From: Harmonia axyridis
Taxonomy: Eukaryota; Arthropoda; Insecta; Coleoptera; Coccinellidae
Direction: 5' to 3'
DNA: 64,000 nucleotides
Assembly (NCBI RefSeq): GCF_914767665.1
Contig: NC_059503.1
Location: 8,370,001 to 8,434,000 of the forward strand
Shown: positions 51,301 to 62,135 of the stretch, piece by piece
How positions within the stretch are numbered: position 1 is the first letter of the stretch
Layout of the letters: the number at the start of each line of letters is the position of its first letter
Program-made: the position numbers and the translations under genes
The notes under the pieces: model-generated
Databases searched by the model: none
Told to the model about the DNA's origin: nothing
Seen by the model: the letters and a program-made list of their open reading frames with translations, nothing else

Positions 51301-54300
51301 TAGTTTTAAGAACTCATTCACCAGAATTGCATGAGACAAAGTCTCATAAAAAAATTATCCCACTAATTTTTCCCATACCTTCAGACAGAAAAATAAATAG
51401 CATAAACTTTGGTGTTTCGAATGGGAACGGAGGAGATGATGGCATACTTTTTACCGGTTAAAGTTAAGTATTCAGTAAACGTAAGAAAGTGTGAATTCCT
51501 TTATACGTTTATGCCATTATTAACCGTGTCCAACACAAATGTCTTTGAATGTTCAACATATACCGTTAACGCTTAAAATTCCATTATGTGAGGCGCTGGT
51601 GTTCGAGCCAGAAAATATGGAATTTAATTCTGATTTAATAATAGACGGGGAAAAATAAGCTTCATTGAGTATTGACCCAAAATTGGAGTTGTTAATTACT
51701 TATTGTTCATACTGATATTAATTATTTTTTATCGTTTTGAAAATATCCATTACTGCTGCTATAAAAGTAAAATGGAAAGCTTAAAATCAAAGAGTTGAAT
51801 CGAAAAAATTATACCTATCTGACAAAAAATTTGATATAAATTCAAGAAATTGAAATTGTACAACAATATCTGATTTATTATTTTAACCATCAATTAGTTA
51901 TATTGTTAGATAAGAGGGACTAAAAAATTTATTGTTAGGAGTAAGTACCTGAAGCTGAAATCTTTCAGTTTTGTTCCATACTTTCACATAATATTATTAT
52001 GAGTATAAGGTATAAGTCTTTTTTGGATAAACTTGGCAGTTTGAAATGGTGTAATGTGATGAAATTCGCCTCAACGATAAATTGACCAAGTTCATTTCAA
52101 ATCTTATCCTCATTAATATAAGATAATTGAAGGACATAGTACTCATGTTAATGACATTGATTAAAAAAAAGCGCGAACTTATACTGCGGATATGAGATGA
52201 ATATAACTTATTGCATATATACATATACATATGTAGTTTGTTTCTTCTTGTAGAGATATTAGCATAGCAAGTTCTTGAATACAGGTATGTTCAGCATTCT
52301 CGTTATTATGATAAGTTATATAATTACTCTATGAGAAATGTGATAGTAATAAAATGTAAAAGAAGTCAATATGTAAAAGTAAATGGCCTTGATTATGAAC
52401 ATGACCTCAGAACTCAGCGTGTTTATATCATAATGAGTTTGTTAGAATTGATATAATGAATCTTGAGAAATATAAAGTACCATTTATATACAAAAAACAA
52501 GGGTTTGTCAAATGGCAAAAATTTGTTTTAGCATTATGTGATGAATTCTCATTAAACTTTCTTTGACATGATATCAAGGCTATGATTCATATATTAATTT
52601 ATTCTCCTGATATCCTGATAATACCTATAAGATAAATTCTTTATTCCACCCACCCAAATTTTTCGAATTGAATTCTATTGTTTAACTGCTGAAAGGCTAT
52701 GTCAGTTCGATTTTATCTATTTTCAGGTCTTCAGCTACCTAGTTTCAAGTCAATATTTCTTCACTGTCACTGAAATTACTTGTTTGTATCACCTACTTTA
52801 TCATTATTATACCAGTTTGCTAAGAAATAGACAATTAACTTCTCCATCGATTGTATTAATCAATCATTTTGCGTTTGTTCTTGAGATTACCCAACAACAA
52901 ATGCTGCAATTGATCACCTTATGCTACAGAGAAAGGCGTAAATGACTTCGTATGATCGTAACCACATATAGGTAGTGCATACGTTATAAGGAAAATGAAG
53001 AATTATAAAAATTATGCATTATGTAAACTGCATTATTCTATGTTGAAACATCTTGTTTAAGATGTGTTAACCTTCAATTTAATTTATATCATGCCTTCCT
53101 CGATGTCGTCCCATCATCCACAGGAGAATTTTAAATATTTATTTAATTAATTAATTAATTTTTTTTTTCAATTTTTCACTTTCAACCTTCGCTAGGATTT
53201 GATGCGGAAACAGAAATTCTTTGAGAATTTTAACAATAAATTTATAAACAGTTTTCCATTAGGAATTTAAATTGGTTATAACGGCAACACTGTGTATTAT
53301 TATTTGACATTTAATATGTCATTCGTGTTTAGTAGGTTATGTCATTTGATCATAGAAATAAACACGCTTCATTAACGTTTAAAAATTATTTATCAAAATC
53401 AGTATTCATATTTGAATACTGATAAAAATTTGAGAAGAATTCATGGATGACAATATTCAGTCAATCGACTTACTATACGTTGTATTGTAGACAAATTTAA
53501 AAAAAAGTGTTTCCTAGAGCGATTTGAAGAGTTATTATTGGATTTAAACAAACCAAACACGAATTCACCTAATTTTACTGGAGTTTTTGGTTAACTTTCT
53601 GCGGTTAAATCTAACGTAACATCGGACGAAGATCTCGAAGAACAGATACATCGATATCGAATATCTCACGAACACAAAATGAGGACATAAAATGAGCGGT
53701 AAAATTGACTTCGACCTAGTTGAAGCAGGTAAATTCTTGAGTGTCTGCCATAATTCCACAGAAACTGAATCATAAACGGATATCGATTCTCGACAAGTTT
53801 ACAAGGATAATATTTCATATTCAGCAACCGGAACTGGAACAGTTGCAGATATGAATTTATGCAATTATCGACCAATTTGGGTGTACTGTATTTTTTGTGT
53901 ATAAAAATTACTTTCGTCATTTTGGTATTGGTATATTAACACTGTTAACACTTCACTCAAGTACCGGGTCTAACCAGTAAATATATTTAACATTATGGCT
54001 GAATTTATTTCGGTTGGCTACACTGCTCGTTCAATTCTGACAGGTTTTTCTTAGATATCTTAGGCCAAACCCAGGAAGAAAAAGAAAAAGCTGATTATTC
54101 GCTTGACCACGCAATTTTATTGTGTGACATGTTAGGTAGATATTTCTGTTAGATAGATTATCATCAATGAAAGTGAATAAATTATGAACTACATGATCTC
54201 GTTATCATCCAAAAAAAAATGTTGACAGATAAATGCATCATTACAAAATTATGAAGCAGAGAAAAATTTAAACATAGAGTTATTACAGCATAGTGTGTGT

Positions 54301-57300
54301 GTGAAGCTGTTGATGTATAAGAATAGAACTGGATACATAAACTATGGTTGATCCCAAAAAAAAAAACAGATAGAAGAAGAAGAAGATAAGAACAGAAAAG
54401 TAACTCCGCAAATACGGAAAGAATTTTCCGAAGAAAATGAATTATTCTTCTCATAACTCAACAAGGAATTTCACTTACCATCCTAATCATTTAGGAGTGT
54501 TTCCTGCCAAGGTTTTGATATTGAAATGAGATAGAATACCTGAGCATTTCTATGTATACTTATTATGAATTGCGAAACCAATACCCAGCCTTCCTTACAT
54601 AATATCCATAAGTGACTTTTCTCTTATGGAATCCTGTGCTACCAGTTACCTACATTCAAATATTTCTTATTTCTGCACACATTATACAGCGGAAGTGAAT
54701 ATGGGTATGTAGATCAGTTTGAAATCTTTTGCGTCCATTCAGAGTAAACTACCCATAATTGATCTACTTATAGAGATCATTTTATGACCAAATTATGTAT
54801 TGGTGTTTAATTGAGAAATATCAAAATTAAACAACAATTGTGAATTTTCAATCTGTTGGTTTTTTTCGTTTTTATTTTCATTTCTTGTTCGTTAAGTGTT
54901 AAGTTTTTTACTCTATGGTTTGCTCAAGAAATACCTCTTCATCGGCGATATATTTATTTGCAGCGAGCTGTCTGAGAATAAAAAAAGTCGCTGGGGGTCA
55001 GATCTGGAGAACACGGGGGATGCGGAAGCTTTTCAAATCTCAATTCGTGCAATTTTGCCATTTTAATCTTAAGGTTTGTCAAGAATAAGCGAGCACAACA
55101 GTGTTTTAAACATCTTAGTCAAAGCAAAGTGATGATGTTTAATGTAAATATTTTGTTATCAGGTTGATTTCGACTTTCGAGGCCAAAGAAACCATGCAGC
55201 ATGAATGAGTGCAAAAAATGCAGTGCTAATATCGCGAAACGCTAACAATTCTTATTCTGCACAACGCATTTACAAGTTTGTCTCTTCAAATGTCTCTAGG
55301 AAGTATCAACTTTTCTCTTCGATGAATCACGTTGGTAAACGCCTGAGGTTAATTGTGATTCAATGTTAATGAGGTTGTTTCTTAAAACGTTGCCTTGCGT
55401 GCTGATGTGATGTGTATTAATAAAAATGTACAGTAAGGTATTTGGGAGTGTTCCTATACTAACGTGTTGTATTATTCAGTAGACCTTTTGGAGAGCGTTC
55501 CTTTGTTGATTTATTCTTGAATTCATGACATAGATCAGAATGCTGAAGCCACAGAAATTTATTCGAAAAAGATGAACATTTTGTACAATGTGAGAAAAGT
55601 TTCGTTTTTAATTTTCGTATAATATTTTCATGTATTCAGATTCGTATTTTTTCGATAAAATCTTTGTTTTCATTAATTTTACAATTTACTGCCATGCAAC
55701 ATGATTAAACAACGTCGAAAATTGTCAAATTGTTTTATCAGAATTATTGCTTATTTATGAATAACAAGAGAAATTTAAGAATAATTGATGTACGGCATTA
55801 TTTAGTTAATCGACACAATATTCGTCGTTTTGTAAACAAATTGGTTTATGATGAATGGCATAACCTCCTGAACAAAAATGACATAACAAATGTCAAAAAA
55901 TGATATACAGTGTTGCCATAATAATGATCTAAAATTGTATAATTCCTATTGGAAAACTCGTTATAATCGAATGTTTCAGAAAAATTTTTTCCTCTGTTTT
56001 TAGCAAAATTTAGCATTTCATTGAATATTCGTAGAACTTTCCTATTCAAGGCTACTTTAAAGTATCCATATTAATAAGTTAATTATTTCCTTAACTCATT
56101 GGTGCATATTATTCCAAACTTCAATGACACCAACAGATAGACACGCCTTTCCCAGCAATTGTTTCAATAATCAAGGTCGTTGAAAATGAGTACAGACTTG
56201 AAACCGATCCTTCGAAAATATCCCATTATAAAATCATGAAAATGGCATATTTGTGTCATGTATACCAAAAAAAGTGAATTAAAATAAATTAACATGACCT
56301 TAACTTGGAGTAATATACCGTAAGATGGCAAATATACTCTTTATGTGTACAATTAACGGTAAAATGGCGAAGTATGTAAACTTTGGGTGGATTTGAATCA
56401 TAATTTCCAGTTAGGTGGACAAAAGATACCACCAGAATTGCTTATTGTATCCACGCTTGGAGGAAATTAGTGGGTTAGGTTAGTTAGCTATTGTTTCAGG
56501 AACGTAACATATGGTAGATACATATTATTTACTGTTAAAATGATGGTTTAGAAGATGAATATGGTGATTAATAAGGATCCTCAAGAGCCAATCCACTTCC
56601 GTTTTTGATATTGGAGAAATAGTGAAATTCACATAAACACTATATTATGCCTTCTTTAATTCAATGTTATTCATTATCATTTTTGACTCTAATTGTTCTT
56701 CTCACGTAGATCCTTAGGGCTTGATGTTATCGAGAGTATTAAAAAAAGACGATCTGGGTATACATATCGCGATAACAATTTGAAATGTGGACAGTAATAA
56801 CAAAAAAATGTTCATGGAAAATAGAAATTGTTGAGATATTAGGTACTTACCGTTGGGACATGTGAATAAATTGGTTGAACTAATCTGAAAAAAAAAATTA
56901 TCATTAGTATACCTATAATTGTGAATTCAAATGCAAATTTTCATCTTGATCGAACATGCAGTTCTGAAATTAACAGGAATAAAATATTTCGAACGACACT
57001 ACGTAACCCCTAATCGAATTTTACTCATCAACTAACTCAACTGCGGCATTCAAGATCCGAATCTACCCCGAAAATTTTAAGTTTGTAGGTCCTTCTGTTC
57101 GAAAGTTATCGTGTATACGACTGGCCGGACGGACAGAATCGAATTTGAGGTCGGATTCGTCATTATTAGCTCAAAATTCTTCTATAGAATGTATAAAGTG
57201 CTTCTATAACTATCTTTACAGGTGTCAAAGTGACGTCCCAATGATTCATCGAAAAGAGTATGATATTTTTTACTTGATTTCGGCTACAAAGCTGAAATTT

Positions 57301-58612
57301 TGTCGATAATTTCTGTTAAACTGCGTGTATACAATTCAATCTTACCCTGAAAATTTCAAATGTCTAGGTCGTTTAATCCAAAAGATATTGAAATATAATC
57401 TCTCTCCGAGAGAAATTCCAAAGGAAGAAAAACTTCTTTGTTGAAAGTAAAAGCATATTTATCGACATTCAATACTGTTATGCTAGGATCTTATTTCACA
57501 TCAAAATGATGTCTCTTGTTTTAGTGTTTTCGCATTCACGGTCAATTCTTGTTTCTTGTTCTTTTAGATTACAGAGGTCGTCTGCATAATTATTCAATAA
57601 TAAATTCCAACAAATTCTCGTTGGGATTTTTTTCAATCCGATGTCAATTAAAATAGAAGGTATTTATTAGTTGACAACCTTGGAATGACCAAAGACCTCA
57701 TTTTATCAACTCATCATCATTTGAAGTTCATATGCCACCTATGATTGTGGAAAAAATATTAAAAACCTTGTATTTCATTAGGGAGTTTGATAACTTAATT
57801 GAAAAATAATTTCTAATCGAAAAATTTGGCGCCGCGTGGTAATTAAAACTTGATAATTGATTTATAATTGTTATGAGAACTTTATAACCATTATTTTTTG
57901 GAATGTTTACGGGTTTTCTGCTTACTTGAAAATAACTGAATCATTTCTGAAAATTACATTCTAAATTCCGATCGACCTTTTTTTTATTCAATATTATTAA
58001 AGGTTTCCAGCTTATAGCGTTAGATTCAAGTGTGAATTTTACAATAGTGATTCATAATTATAACTACCTACATAGCTGGAGTTTGTAGGTGATAGATTTT
58101 ATGTAACTTTTACTGAGTAGAGTTCATAAACATATTTATTCATGAAAGTAGCCTTATTCTGTTGATATATTCTTATCTCTTAATGATAAAAGGTCGCCAA
58201 ATTTTGACAAATTGATGACGCAGACGGAGTATTTGAATTCACTAAAGGTTATTGCTTGATTTCAAAAGAATTATTTTTAGTGATATTCAGTGTTCTCCTA
58301 TAAGATTTCCAAGAAACTGTTTTATTGAACTTTGTGGTTGTTGAGTTCAGTAATTGCATGTTATTAACTAATTATATAAAAAATTGTTGAAGCGTACCAC
58401 ATGATATTCATTCGAACTCACTGAACTAAACAGAAAACTGAGTGAATAAGATTGATGGAATAATTTTTTCCAACCAGATAACATCTTGAAAACTCAGAGA
58501 TCTGTTGATTGAATAATTTGAGATTTAAAAATAATATACTTACTTCTGCTAAACCTATCCTTAGAAGTAGAACAGAGACGACTAATATAGTCGTCTTTAT
58601 CCTTATCAACAT
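32742..58612 (-). CDS. uif: Uninflatable homologue, large apical single-pass membrane protein
   Basis: In Drosophila, Uif is an apical epithelial membrane protein needed for tracheal inflation and able to modulate Notch signalling. Here 35 coding exons give 3552 aa, close to the fly length. From the N-terminus: signal peptide, C-type lectin, LDLa, three CUB, several sushi, EGF, two F5/8-C (discoidin), two HYR, sushi, ephrin-receptor-type Cys-rich repeats, many EGF, a LamG-like domain, a third HYR, more Cys-rich repeats, two EGF-like, one membrane helix and a 115-aa tail. Early exons are 58612-58544, 56884-56851, 51038-50957 and 48193-48000; the remainder lie compactly in 46017-32742. All donors and acceptors are GT/AG and all phases close. 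The 1.5-6 kb early introns carry transposons. The first coding exon has an acceptor four bases before ATG, so a non-coding first exon lies further right. Confidence 0.95.
33519..36029 (-). other. uif: uif unique region and second ephrin-receptor-type Cys-rich block
   Basis: Exon 36029-35735 encodes a mixed-charge region (VFKISMLFPTS, NIDVSVPIKR) without a module I recognise. Exons 34824-34634, 34572-34399, 34255-33996 and 33923-33720 encode further GCC2/GCC3 repeats with spaced CP.G.Y...C..C patterns. Exon 33663-33519 is an EGF-like module. The 910-base intron 35734-34825 shows no coding signal. Residues 2949-3371. Confidence 0.85.
36091..37433 (-). other. uif: uif laminin-G-like domain, HYR 3 and sushi-like module
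   Basis: Exons 37433-37268, 37213-36962 and the first half of 36902-36361 form a LamG/pentraxin-type domain (SLTIAMWVQFT, WHHIAIVWDG, TKVQLWGRALD). A short Cys segment and the third HYR (YVAFDAAGNTASCSF) follow in the same exon. Exon 36303-36091 is a sushi-like module. Residues 2558-2948. Confidence 0.85.
37487..39895 (-). other. uif: uif ephrin-receptor-type Cys-rich repeats and EGF array
   Basis: Exon 39895-39054 begins with about five Cys-rich GCC2/GCC3 repeats (CPAGTFAGEKQKECTYCP style) and passes into EGF modules. Exons 39000-38673, 38599-38238, 38145-37952 and 37866-37487 continue the EGF array, many with the DINDC or DIDEC calcium-binding start. I count about fifteen EGF modules by eye. 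Residues 1856-2557. Confidence 0.9.
39982..41351 (-). other. uif: uif HYR 1-2, sushi and a unique domain
   Basis: Exons 41351-41097 and 41035-40797 each encode one hyalin repeat, with the closing pattern V.A.D..GN.A.C seen as VFATDKFGNKASCHF. Exon 40722-40509 encodes a sushi module (ATCNPGYRFTDG). Exon 40452-39982 encodes about 157 residues that match no module I know, with few cysteines and an ISYRANGAVATSC start. Residues 1463-1855. Confidence 0.85.
41407..43920 (-). other. uif: uif sushi, calcium-binding EGF and two discoidin (F5/8-C) domains
   Basis: Exons 43920-43544, 43452-43141, 43081-42845, 42789-42591, 42531-42350 and 42292-41407. The order is sushi, EGF (DINECIASQCD), discoidin 1 (LNNGLGWCGNS to CLKLEVIGC), EGF (DINECAVNNGGCDQKC), more sushi-like modules, and discoidin 2 (LNSVTGWCGKQ to CLKFELMGC). 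The last exon, 886 bases, carries two sushi modules and the whole second discoidin. Residues 732-1462. Confidence 0.9.
43984..45032 (-). other. uif: uif CUB 3 and first sushi block
   Basis: Exon 45032-44694 encodes the third CUB domain, with VQVYDGSS and GWEATFSA. Exons 44584-44222 and 44166-43984 encode three sushi (CCP) modules with the usual four cysteines and GxW near the end, as in DGRWEKKPNC and NGTWSGEVPTC. All introns here are phase 1, as is typical of shuffled extracellular modules. Residues 437-731. Confidence 0.9.
46446..47374 (+). mobile_element. Internally deleted Tc1/mariner element in uif intron
   Basis: The ends carry short imperfect inverted repeats of the form A(C/G)GGGTGTTTTTTTT, and TA lies at each side. 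Inside, a transposase start (MNRLTPKQRL) runs about 40 codons, then the catalytic-domain N-part is missing. The remainder follows in broken frames (TVWCAL-like, then PLDYFL, then a stop where W is expected, then GYV and IIFKM at the end). The element is 929 bp and cannot encode a working transposase. The copy at the right end of the window belongs to the same family. Confidence 0.8.
48194..50956. other. uif intron, no feature supported
   Basis: A 2.8-kb AT-rich intron splitting the C-type lectin domain. Short open frames here lack any similarity that I can see, and I find no transposon ends. Confidence 0.5.
53282..55918. mobile_element. 2.6-kb element with about 77-bp inverted ends and TAA duplication, in uif intron
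   Basis: The left end, from 53282, and the complement of the right end, up to 55918, align over about 77 bases at roughly 80% identity, starting (C/T)GGCAACACTGT. TAA flanks both ends (53279-53281 and 55919-55921), which fits the three-base targets of PIF/Harbinger (or Zator) elements. I see no intact transposase inside, and a mariner fragment lies within it. It is most likely a non-autonomous copy. Two separate small elements in opposite orientation would be the alternative. Confidence 0.55.
54930..55090 (-). mobile_element. Mariner transposase fragment, decayed
   Basis: On the minus strand a short stretch reads KMAKLHELRFEKLPHPP, then CSPDLTPSDFF, the third-aspartate signature of mariner transposases. 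A frame break is followed by ADEEVFLEQTIE. Neither terminal repeats nor the rest of the gene were found. It lies inside the 2.6-kb inverted-end element. Confidence 0.6.
56950..57420. repeat. Dispersed-repeat-like segment with two diverged copies
   Basis: Two stretches, near 57040-57130 and 57320-57400, share the order TCAAGATCCGAATCTACCC..GAAAATTT, then GTAGGTC, then AAAGTTAT or close variants. One is followed by GGCCGGACGGACAG. Similar GACGGAC-bearing motifs recur as interspersed repeats in insect genomes. Family not identified. Confidence 0.4.
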
Positions 58613-58616
58613 ATTC
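58544..58616 (-). other. uif: uif exon with start codon and signal peptide
   Basis: A T-rich acceptor TTTCAG ends at 58617, and the ATG follows after four bases. The 23 codons encode a basic start and a hydrophobic core (ILVVSVLLLRIGLA), then the donor GTAAGT. Transcription must therefore start upstream, at higher coordinates. Confidence 0.85.
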
Positions 58617-60119
58617 CTGAAACAAAAAAAAAAACATTAGTTTTGGAAACGGACATTTATAGCATTCAATTTGAAATTTGGAACTGATTAGGCCTCAGAG
58701 CTTTTTGAGTTGATCACAAACACATCAAACCCTCTTTGAGAATAAGGTTTGATGTGTAGATGATGATATTGTTGTTTGAAGTTGCAACAAGTAATATTTG
58801 ATTTAACATTTTCATTTTTTGTTTATTATATCTCAGTCCGTTAAATTCTTGTTTGGTTTGTTTTGAAGTTTTGATAATAATTCATTATCTCTCATTATTA
58901 TGGATTATATTTGTTTCATGTTTTTATTCTGAATGAATATTGTTATATCTGAATATGTTGATCTGTTATTATAGTTTTTAAACATCTTTTGTCGGAAATT
59001 GTTTGGACTTTGACATGTGTGTGTGTTCCTGTTGTTGATTAATTGATACTTCTTATACAATATCCTATTGAATAATTTGGTGATCAACGTTATAATTATA
59101 AATGAATATCTAATAAAACTTCTCCAGAAAGAGAGTTATAATACCAACTTCCGTCCATAAACATTACGAGTTGCCATTGATGCAACACCTTCAGAAATCA
59201 CGACTATCGATCTGCTTGTACGTTGGCAGTACCGACCGCCTATTCGGTTGGTATCTCTGCGGCCTGTACCAAGATCTCGATCTTGCATAAAATGATCCAG
59301 GCATCTCGCCAAACGAGTCATTGGCAAAAGTGGGTCATTTCTGGTTGTGCAAGAATCGCGCTGGTATTTTTTACCATGCCTAAGACGCGTCCAACGGTAC
59401 ATTATATGAGTTTGGAAGTGTGTATGAAAGTGCATGTCTCGAATGAAATTATTATTCAACAATTTTATAATCACTGCTGTTCTGGGTAGAGAGTCATCTC
59501 TGATCCTTTAATAATCAGACGGTTCTGTTCTGGTTGTTGAGGAAAACGGCAATTAGGTTGGTCAATGCGTATTGAGCGAAGAAGAAACTTTTGCTCGATC
59601 ATAGTATTCAGGTTTTAGGAACAGCGAGACATTCGCTGGTGTAGTATGTTTATTTTAGCAATGGTGCGACGTCAAGGATGGTGAATCCAATATGTATGAA
59701 CCTTGAAAATACACACAAAACTGGGAAGTTTGTTTTGTCAACCCTTTGTCATGTTGCCGATGTACTTATTATAATTGTTCATATTTATCTCATGTGTAAT
59801 ATCAGTTGGTTTTGGTAGTAGGTACTTGATTTCATTTGCGGAATATAATCTCAAAATTTTTTCAGTAAGAACGTAAGCAGTAGAAGAATTGGATTGACTG
59901 TCTGACAATGATATATTTTCCCAAACACTGACATAATGAAAATATTAAGCGTATGAGGTGTTATGTGCAGTTTCTCTCCAGAATTCCATATCCAATTCGA
60001 GAATCAAAATTTGTATAGTAAAACATCCTTTATGATTTAGCAATCAGATTCTAGATATTCTTAAAGCAAAAGTTATCTCATGCAATAATAATAACCGCCA
60101 GAAATTCAGTAGGTACTGT
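58617..60119. other. 5' flank or first intron of uif
   Basis: It should contain intron and possibly the non-coding first exon of uif, which I cannot place. A Tc1-like stretch lies at about 59150-59430. Nothing else is supported. Confidence 0.4.
59150..59430 (-). mobile_element. Possible Tc1-like transposase N-terminal remnant
   Basis: This stretch is markedly richer in GC than its surroundings. The minus strand is open for 112 codons (59474-59136) and contains TRLARCLDHFMQDRDLGTGRRDTN, whose order of basic residues loosely recalls the linker between the two helix-turn-helix parts of Tc1 transposases. No catalytic part or terminal repeats were found. Weakly supported. Confidence 0.25.
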
Positions 60120-60387
60120 TAGGGATTCAGGGCTTGGCTTGATTTTCAATCCCAAGTCAAATCAAGTATTTATTTATAAAGTGCTTGTATCATATCAAGG
60201 CACATGCTTTTCAGCAGTTTTATTGAGTAGTGTCTCATTAATCAAAAAATGATGGAAATACTTTAATTTATTAATTTTTTTGTATAAAAGAACCGAAAAT
60301 ATGACCTTTTTTGAAATAGAAACATAAATTGAATTACTTCAAATATTGAGAAACCTCCTGGTTTTATTTGATTTCATAATTTTCCAT

Positions 60388-60576
60388 TCAGGATCTAAGA
60401 CATATGAGGCATCTTATAGATTTGTCACCTAACCTATTGCTGGTTTTTGTTACTGTAAGAGCAGCTCTGGAAAATTGTCTTTCAACAGGAGCTGAAGATG
60501 CTAGCGTTGATAAAAAATCCTTGGCCATTTTGGCCAAGTTTGGAAAGATATTTTTGAAACTATCAAAATCTACCAA
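60388..60576 (-). pseudogene. hAT transposase C-terminal (dimerisation) fragment
   Basis: The minus-strand frame contains LSTLASSAPVERQFSRA, the signature of the hAT C-terminal dimerisation region. The residual frame is about 60 codons and lacks the catalytic N-part and zinc finger. It lies inside the hAT ends, which confirms the family of that element. Confidence 0.75.
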
Positions 60577-60694
60577 TAGATTTCATAGAAATGTGAGAAA
60601 GCTACTAATAAAGTCACACTGGCGAATGCTTCAGTCTCTTGGTGCTCGAGGAATCTCCATATTTAGTCTAAGCGCGCACGAGATTGCAGAAATA

Positions 60695-61959
60695 TCAGGT
60701 GTGTGAATAAGTCTTTCCCGTTTTTTGTAAGAGATGGCGCCACCAATACTGTGCGAGTATTTAATGGTTACATATGTCATAATCAAAGCTTATTCATCTG
60801 TCAACAATTCCACACTAACACATTAGTTGAAATTTTTTCGCATCATAAATTTTTGAAATCGTGAAAATGTCGAAATTTGAGCCGAGTCGACGTCATTTGC
60901 GGGAAGTTTCACTTTATTGGTTCAATTTGAAGAAATCTGCTGCCGAGGCGCATCGGTTGCTTCAGGAAGCTTATGGAGAAGGTTGTGTCGATGATTCAAG
61001 TGTTCGCGGATGGTTTCGACGCTTCAAAAGTGGCGATTTCGACGTGGAAGACAAGGAGCGTTCCGGGCGGTCGCAAATCTTTGAAGATCAAGAATTGGCG
61101 ACTTTGCTTGATGAAGATTCGTGTCAAACGCAAGAAGAACTTGCTGAAGCATTGGGAGTTGACCGAACAACCATTTCCAAGCGTTTGAAAGCCATGGGAA
61201 TGATCCAAAAGCAAGGAAATTGGGTGCCGTACGAACTGAAGCTGAGAGACGTCGAACGGCGTTTTTTCACTTGCGAACAGCTGCTTCAGCGACATAAAAG
61301 AAAGGGTTTTCTGCATCGTATCGTGACTGGCGATGAAAAGTGGATCCGTTACGATAATCCGAAGCGAAGCCATGCATCATCATCGACGCCCAAGCCAAAT
61401 ATTCATGGCGCCAAGCTCATGCTCTGTATATGGTGGGACCAGCTAGGTGTGGTTTACTATGAGCTTCTGAAACCGAATGAAAGGATCACAGGCGAGGTTT
61501 ATCGACGACAATTGATGCGTTTGAGCCGCGCACTGCGAGAAAAACGACCACAATACTCCGACAGGCACGACAAAGTTATTTTGCAACATGACAATGCTCG
61601 CCCACATGTTGCACAGCCGGTGAAAACATACTTAGAAACGCTCAAATGGGAAGCCCTACCCCACCCGCCGTATAGTCCAGACATTGCTCCGTCTGATTAC
61701 CATCTCTTCAGATCGATGACGCATGGCCCGGCTGACCAGCACTTCCATTCCTACGAGGAAGCCAAAAAATGGGTGGATGACTGGATAGAGGCCAAACCGG
61801 TCGAATTTTTTCGCAACGGGATTCGTATGTTGCCAGAAAGATGGGGAAAAGTTGTAGCTAGCGATGGCCAATACTTTCAATAATTCATTTGTAAACATTT
61901 TTTCACAATAAAGGCTCAAAATTTGAAAAAAAACGGGAAAGACTTATTCACACACCTGA
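60695..61959 (+). mobile_element. Full-length mariner element, 1265 bp, with perfect terminal repeats
   Basis: The terminal inverted repeats of 32 bases match perfectly (each starts TCAGGTGTGTGAATAAGTCT). TA flanks both sides (60693-60694 and 61960-61961). The inner 1-kb frame is uninterrupted. Identical ends and an open frame indicate a recent insertion, later than the hAT copy that it interrupts. Confidence 0.95.
60867..61883 (+). CDS. Mariner transposase, uninterrupted
   Basis: 338 aa from the ATG at 60867, a usual length for mariner. It cuts and pastes its element into TA sites. Residues 1-110 hold two helix-turn-helix parts (VRGWFRRFKSGDFDVEDKER between them). The WVPYEL motif follows, the common form being WVPHEL. 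The catalytic aspartates are visible in TGDEKW (residue 156), LQHDNARPH (242) and YSPDIAPSDYHLF (277). The last two are 34 residues apart, the D34D signature of mariner. The two codons before the ATG are open, but the ATG start matches the family (MSKFEPS). Subfamily is uncertain; a mellifera-type element is my guess. Confidence 0.95.
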   Translation: MSKFEPSRRHLREVSLYWFNLKKSAAEAHRLLQEAYGEGCVDDSSVRGWFRRFKSGDFDVEDKERSGRSQIFEDQELATLLDEDSCQTQEELAEALGVDRTTISKRLKAMGMIQKQGNWVPYELKLRDVERRFFTCEQLLQRHKRKGFLHRIVTGDEKWIRYDNPKRSHASSSTPKPNIHGAKLMLCIWWDQLGVVYYELLKPNERITGEVYRRQLMRLSRALREKRPQYSDRHDKVILQHDNARPHVAQPVKTYLETLKWEALPHPPYSPDIAPSDYHLFRSMTHGPADQHFHSYEEAKKWVDDWIEAKPVEFFRNGIRMLPERWGKVVASDGQYFQ

Positions 61960-62135
61960 TATAATATGCCGTGCGACGCGTGCATATCAAGCTCAAGTAT
62001 AGCTTGATATCAAGTCAAGCAATAAATATATAAAATCAAGTCAAGTCAAGCTCAAATATGTAATTTGCCACGAGCTTGATTTTCAAGTCAAGTAGTTGGC
62101 TAAAATGTCAAGCCACTTGGCCTGATGAATCCCTA

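Larger units (their letters stand above)
51039..56850. other. Large uif intron with transposon remains
   Basis: This 5.8-kb intron holds the 2.6-kb inverted-end element (53282-55918) with its mariner fragment. A simple TTAA-rich run lies near 53140-53170. The remainder is AT-rich without supported genes. Confidence 0.5.
60120..62135. mobile_element. hAT element remnant with perfect 8-bp target duplication, split by a mariner
   Basis: The ends are inverted (TAGGGATTCA at 60120, TGAATCCCTA ending at 62135). They are flanked on both sides by GGTACTGT (60112-60119 and 62136-62143), the 8-base duplication typical of hAT. Many AAGTCAAG-type short repeats lie just inside the ends. Without the inserted mariner the element is about 750 bp, too short for a full transposase gene, so it is a non-autonomous deletion derivative. 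Confidence 0.85.

Noticed and set aside
53565..54454. Short frames inside the large uif intron as nested genes
   Set aside because: They lack similarity and lie within the inverted-end element.
59136..59474. Coding gene on the minus strand near 59.3 kb
   Set aside because: No splice partners or domain. A decayed Tc1-like fragment is a better, though weak, explanation.
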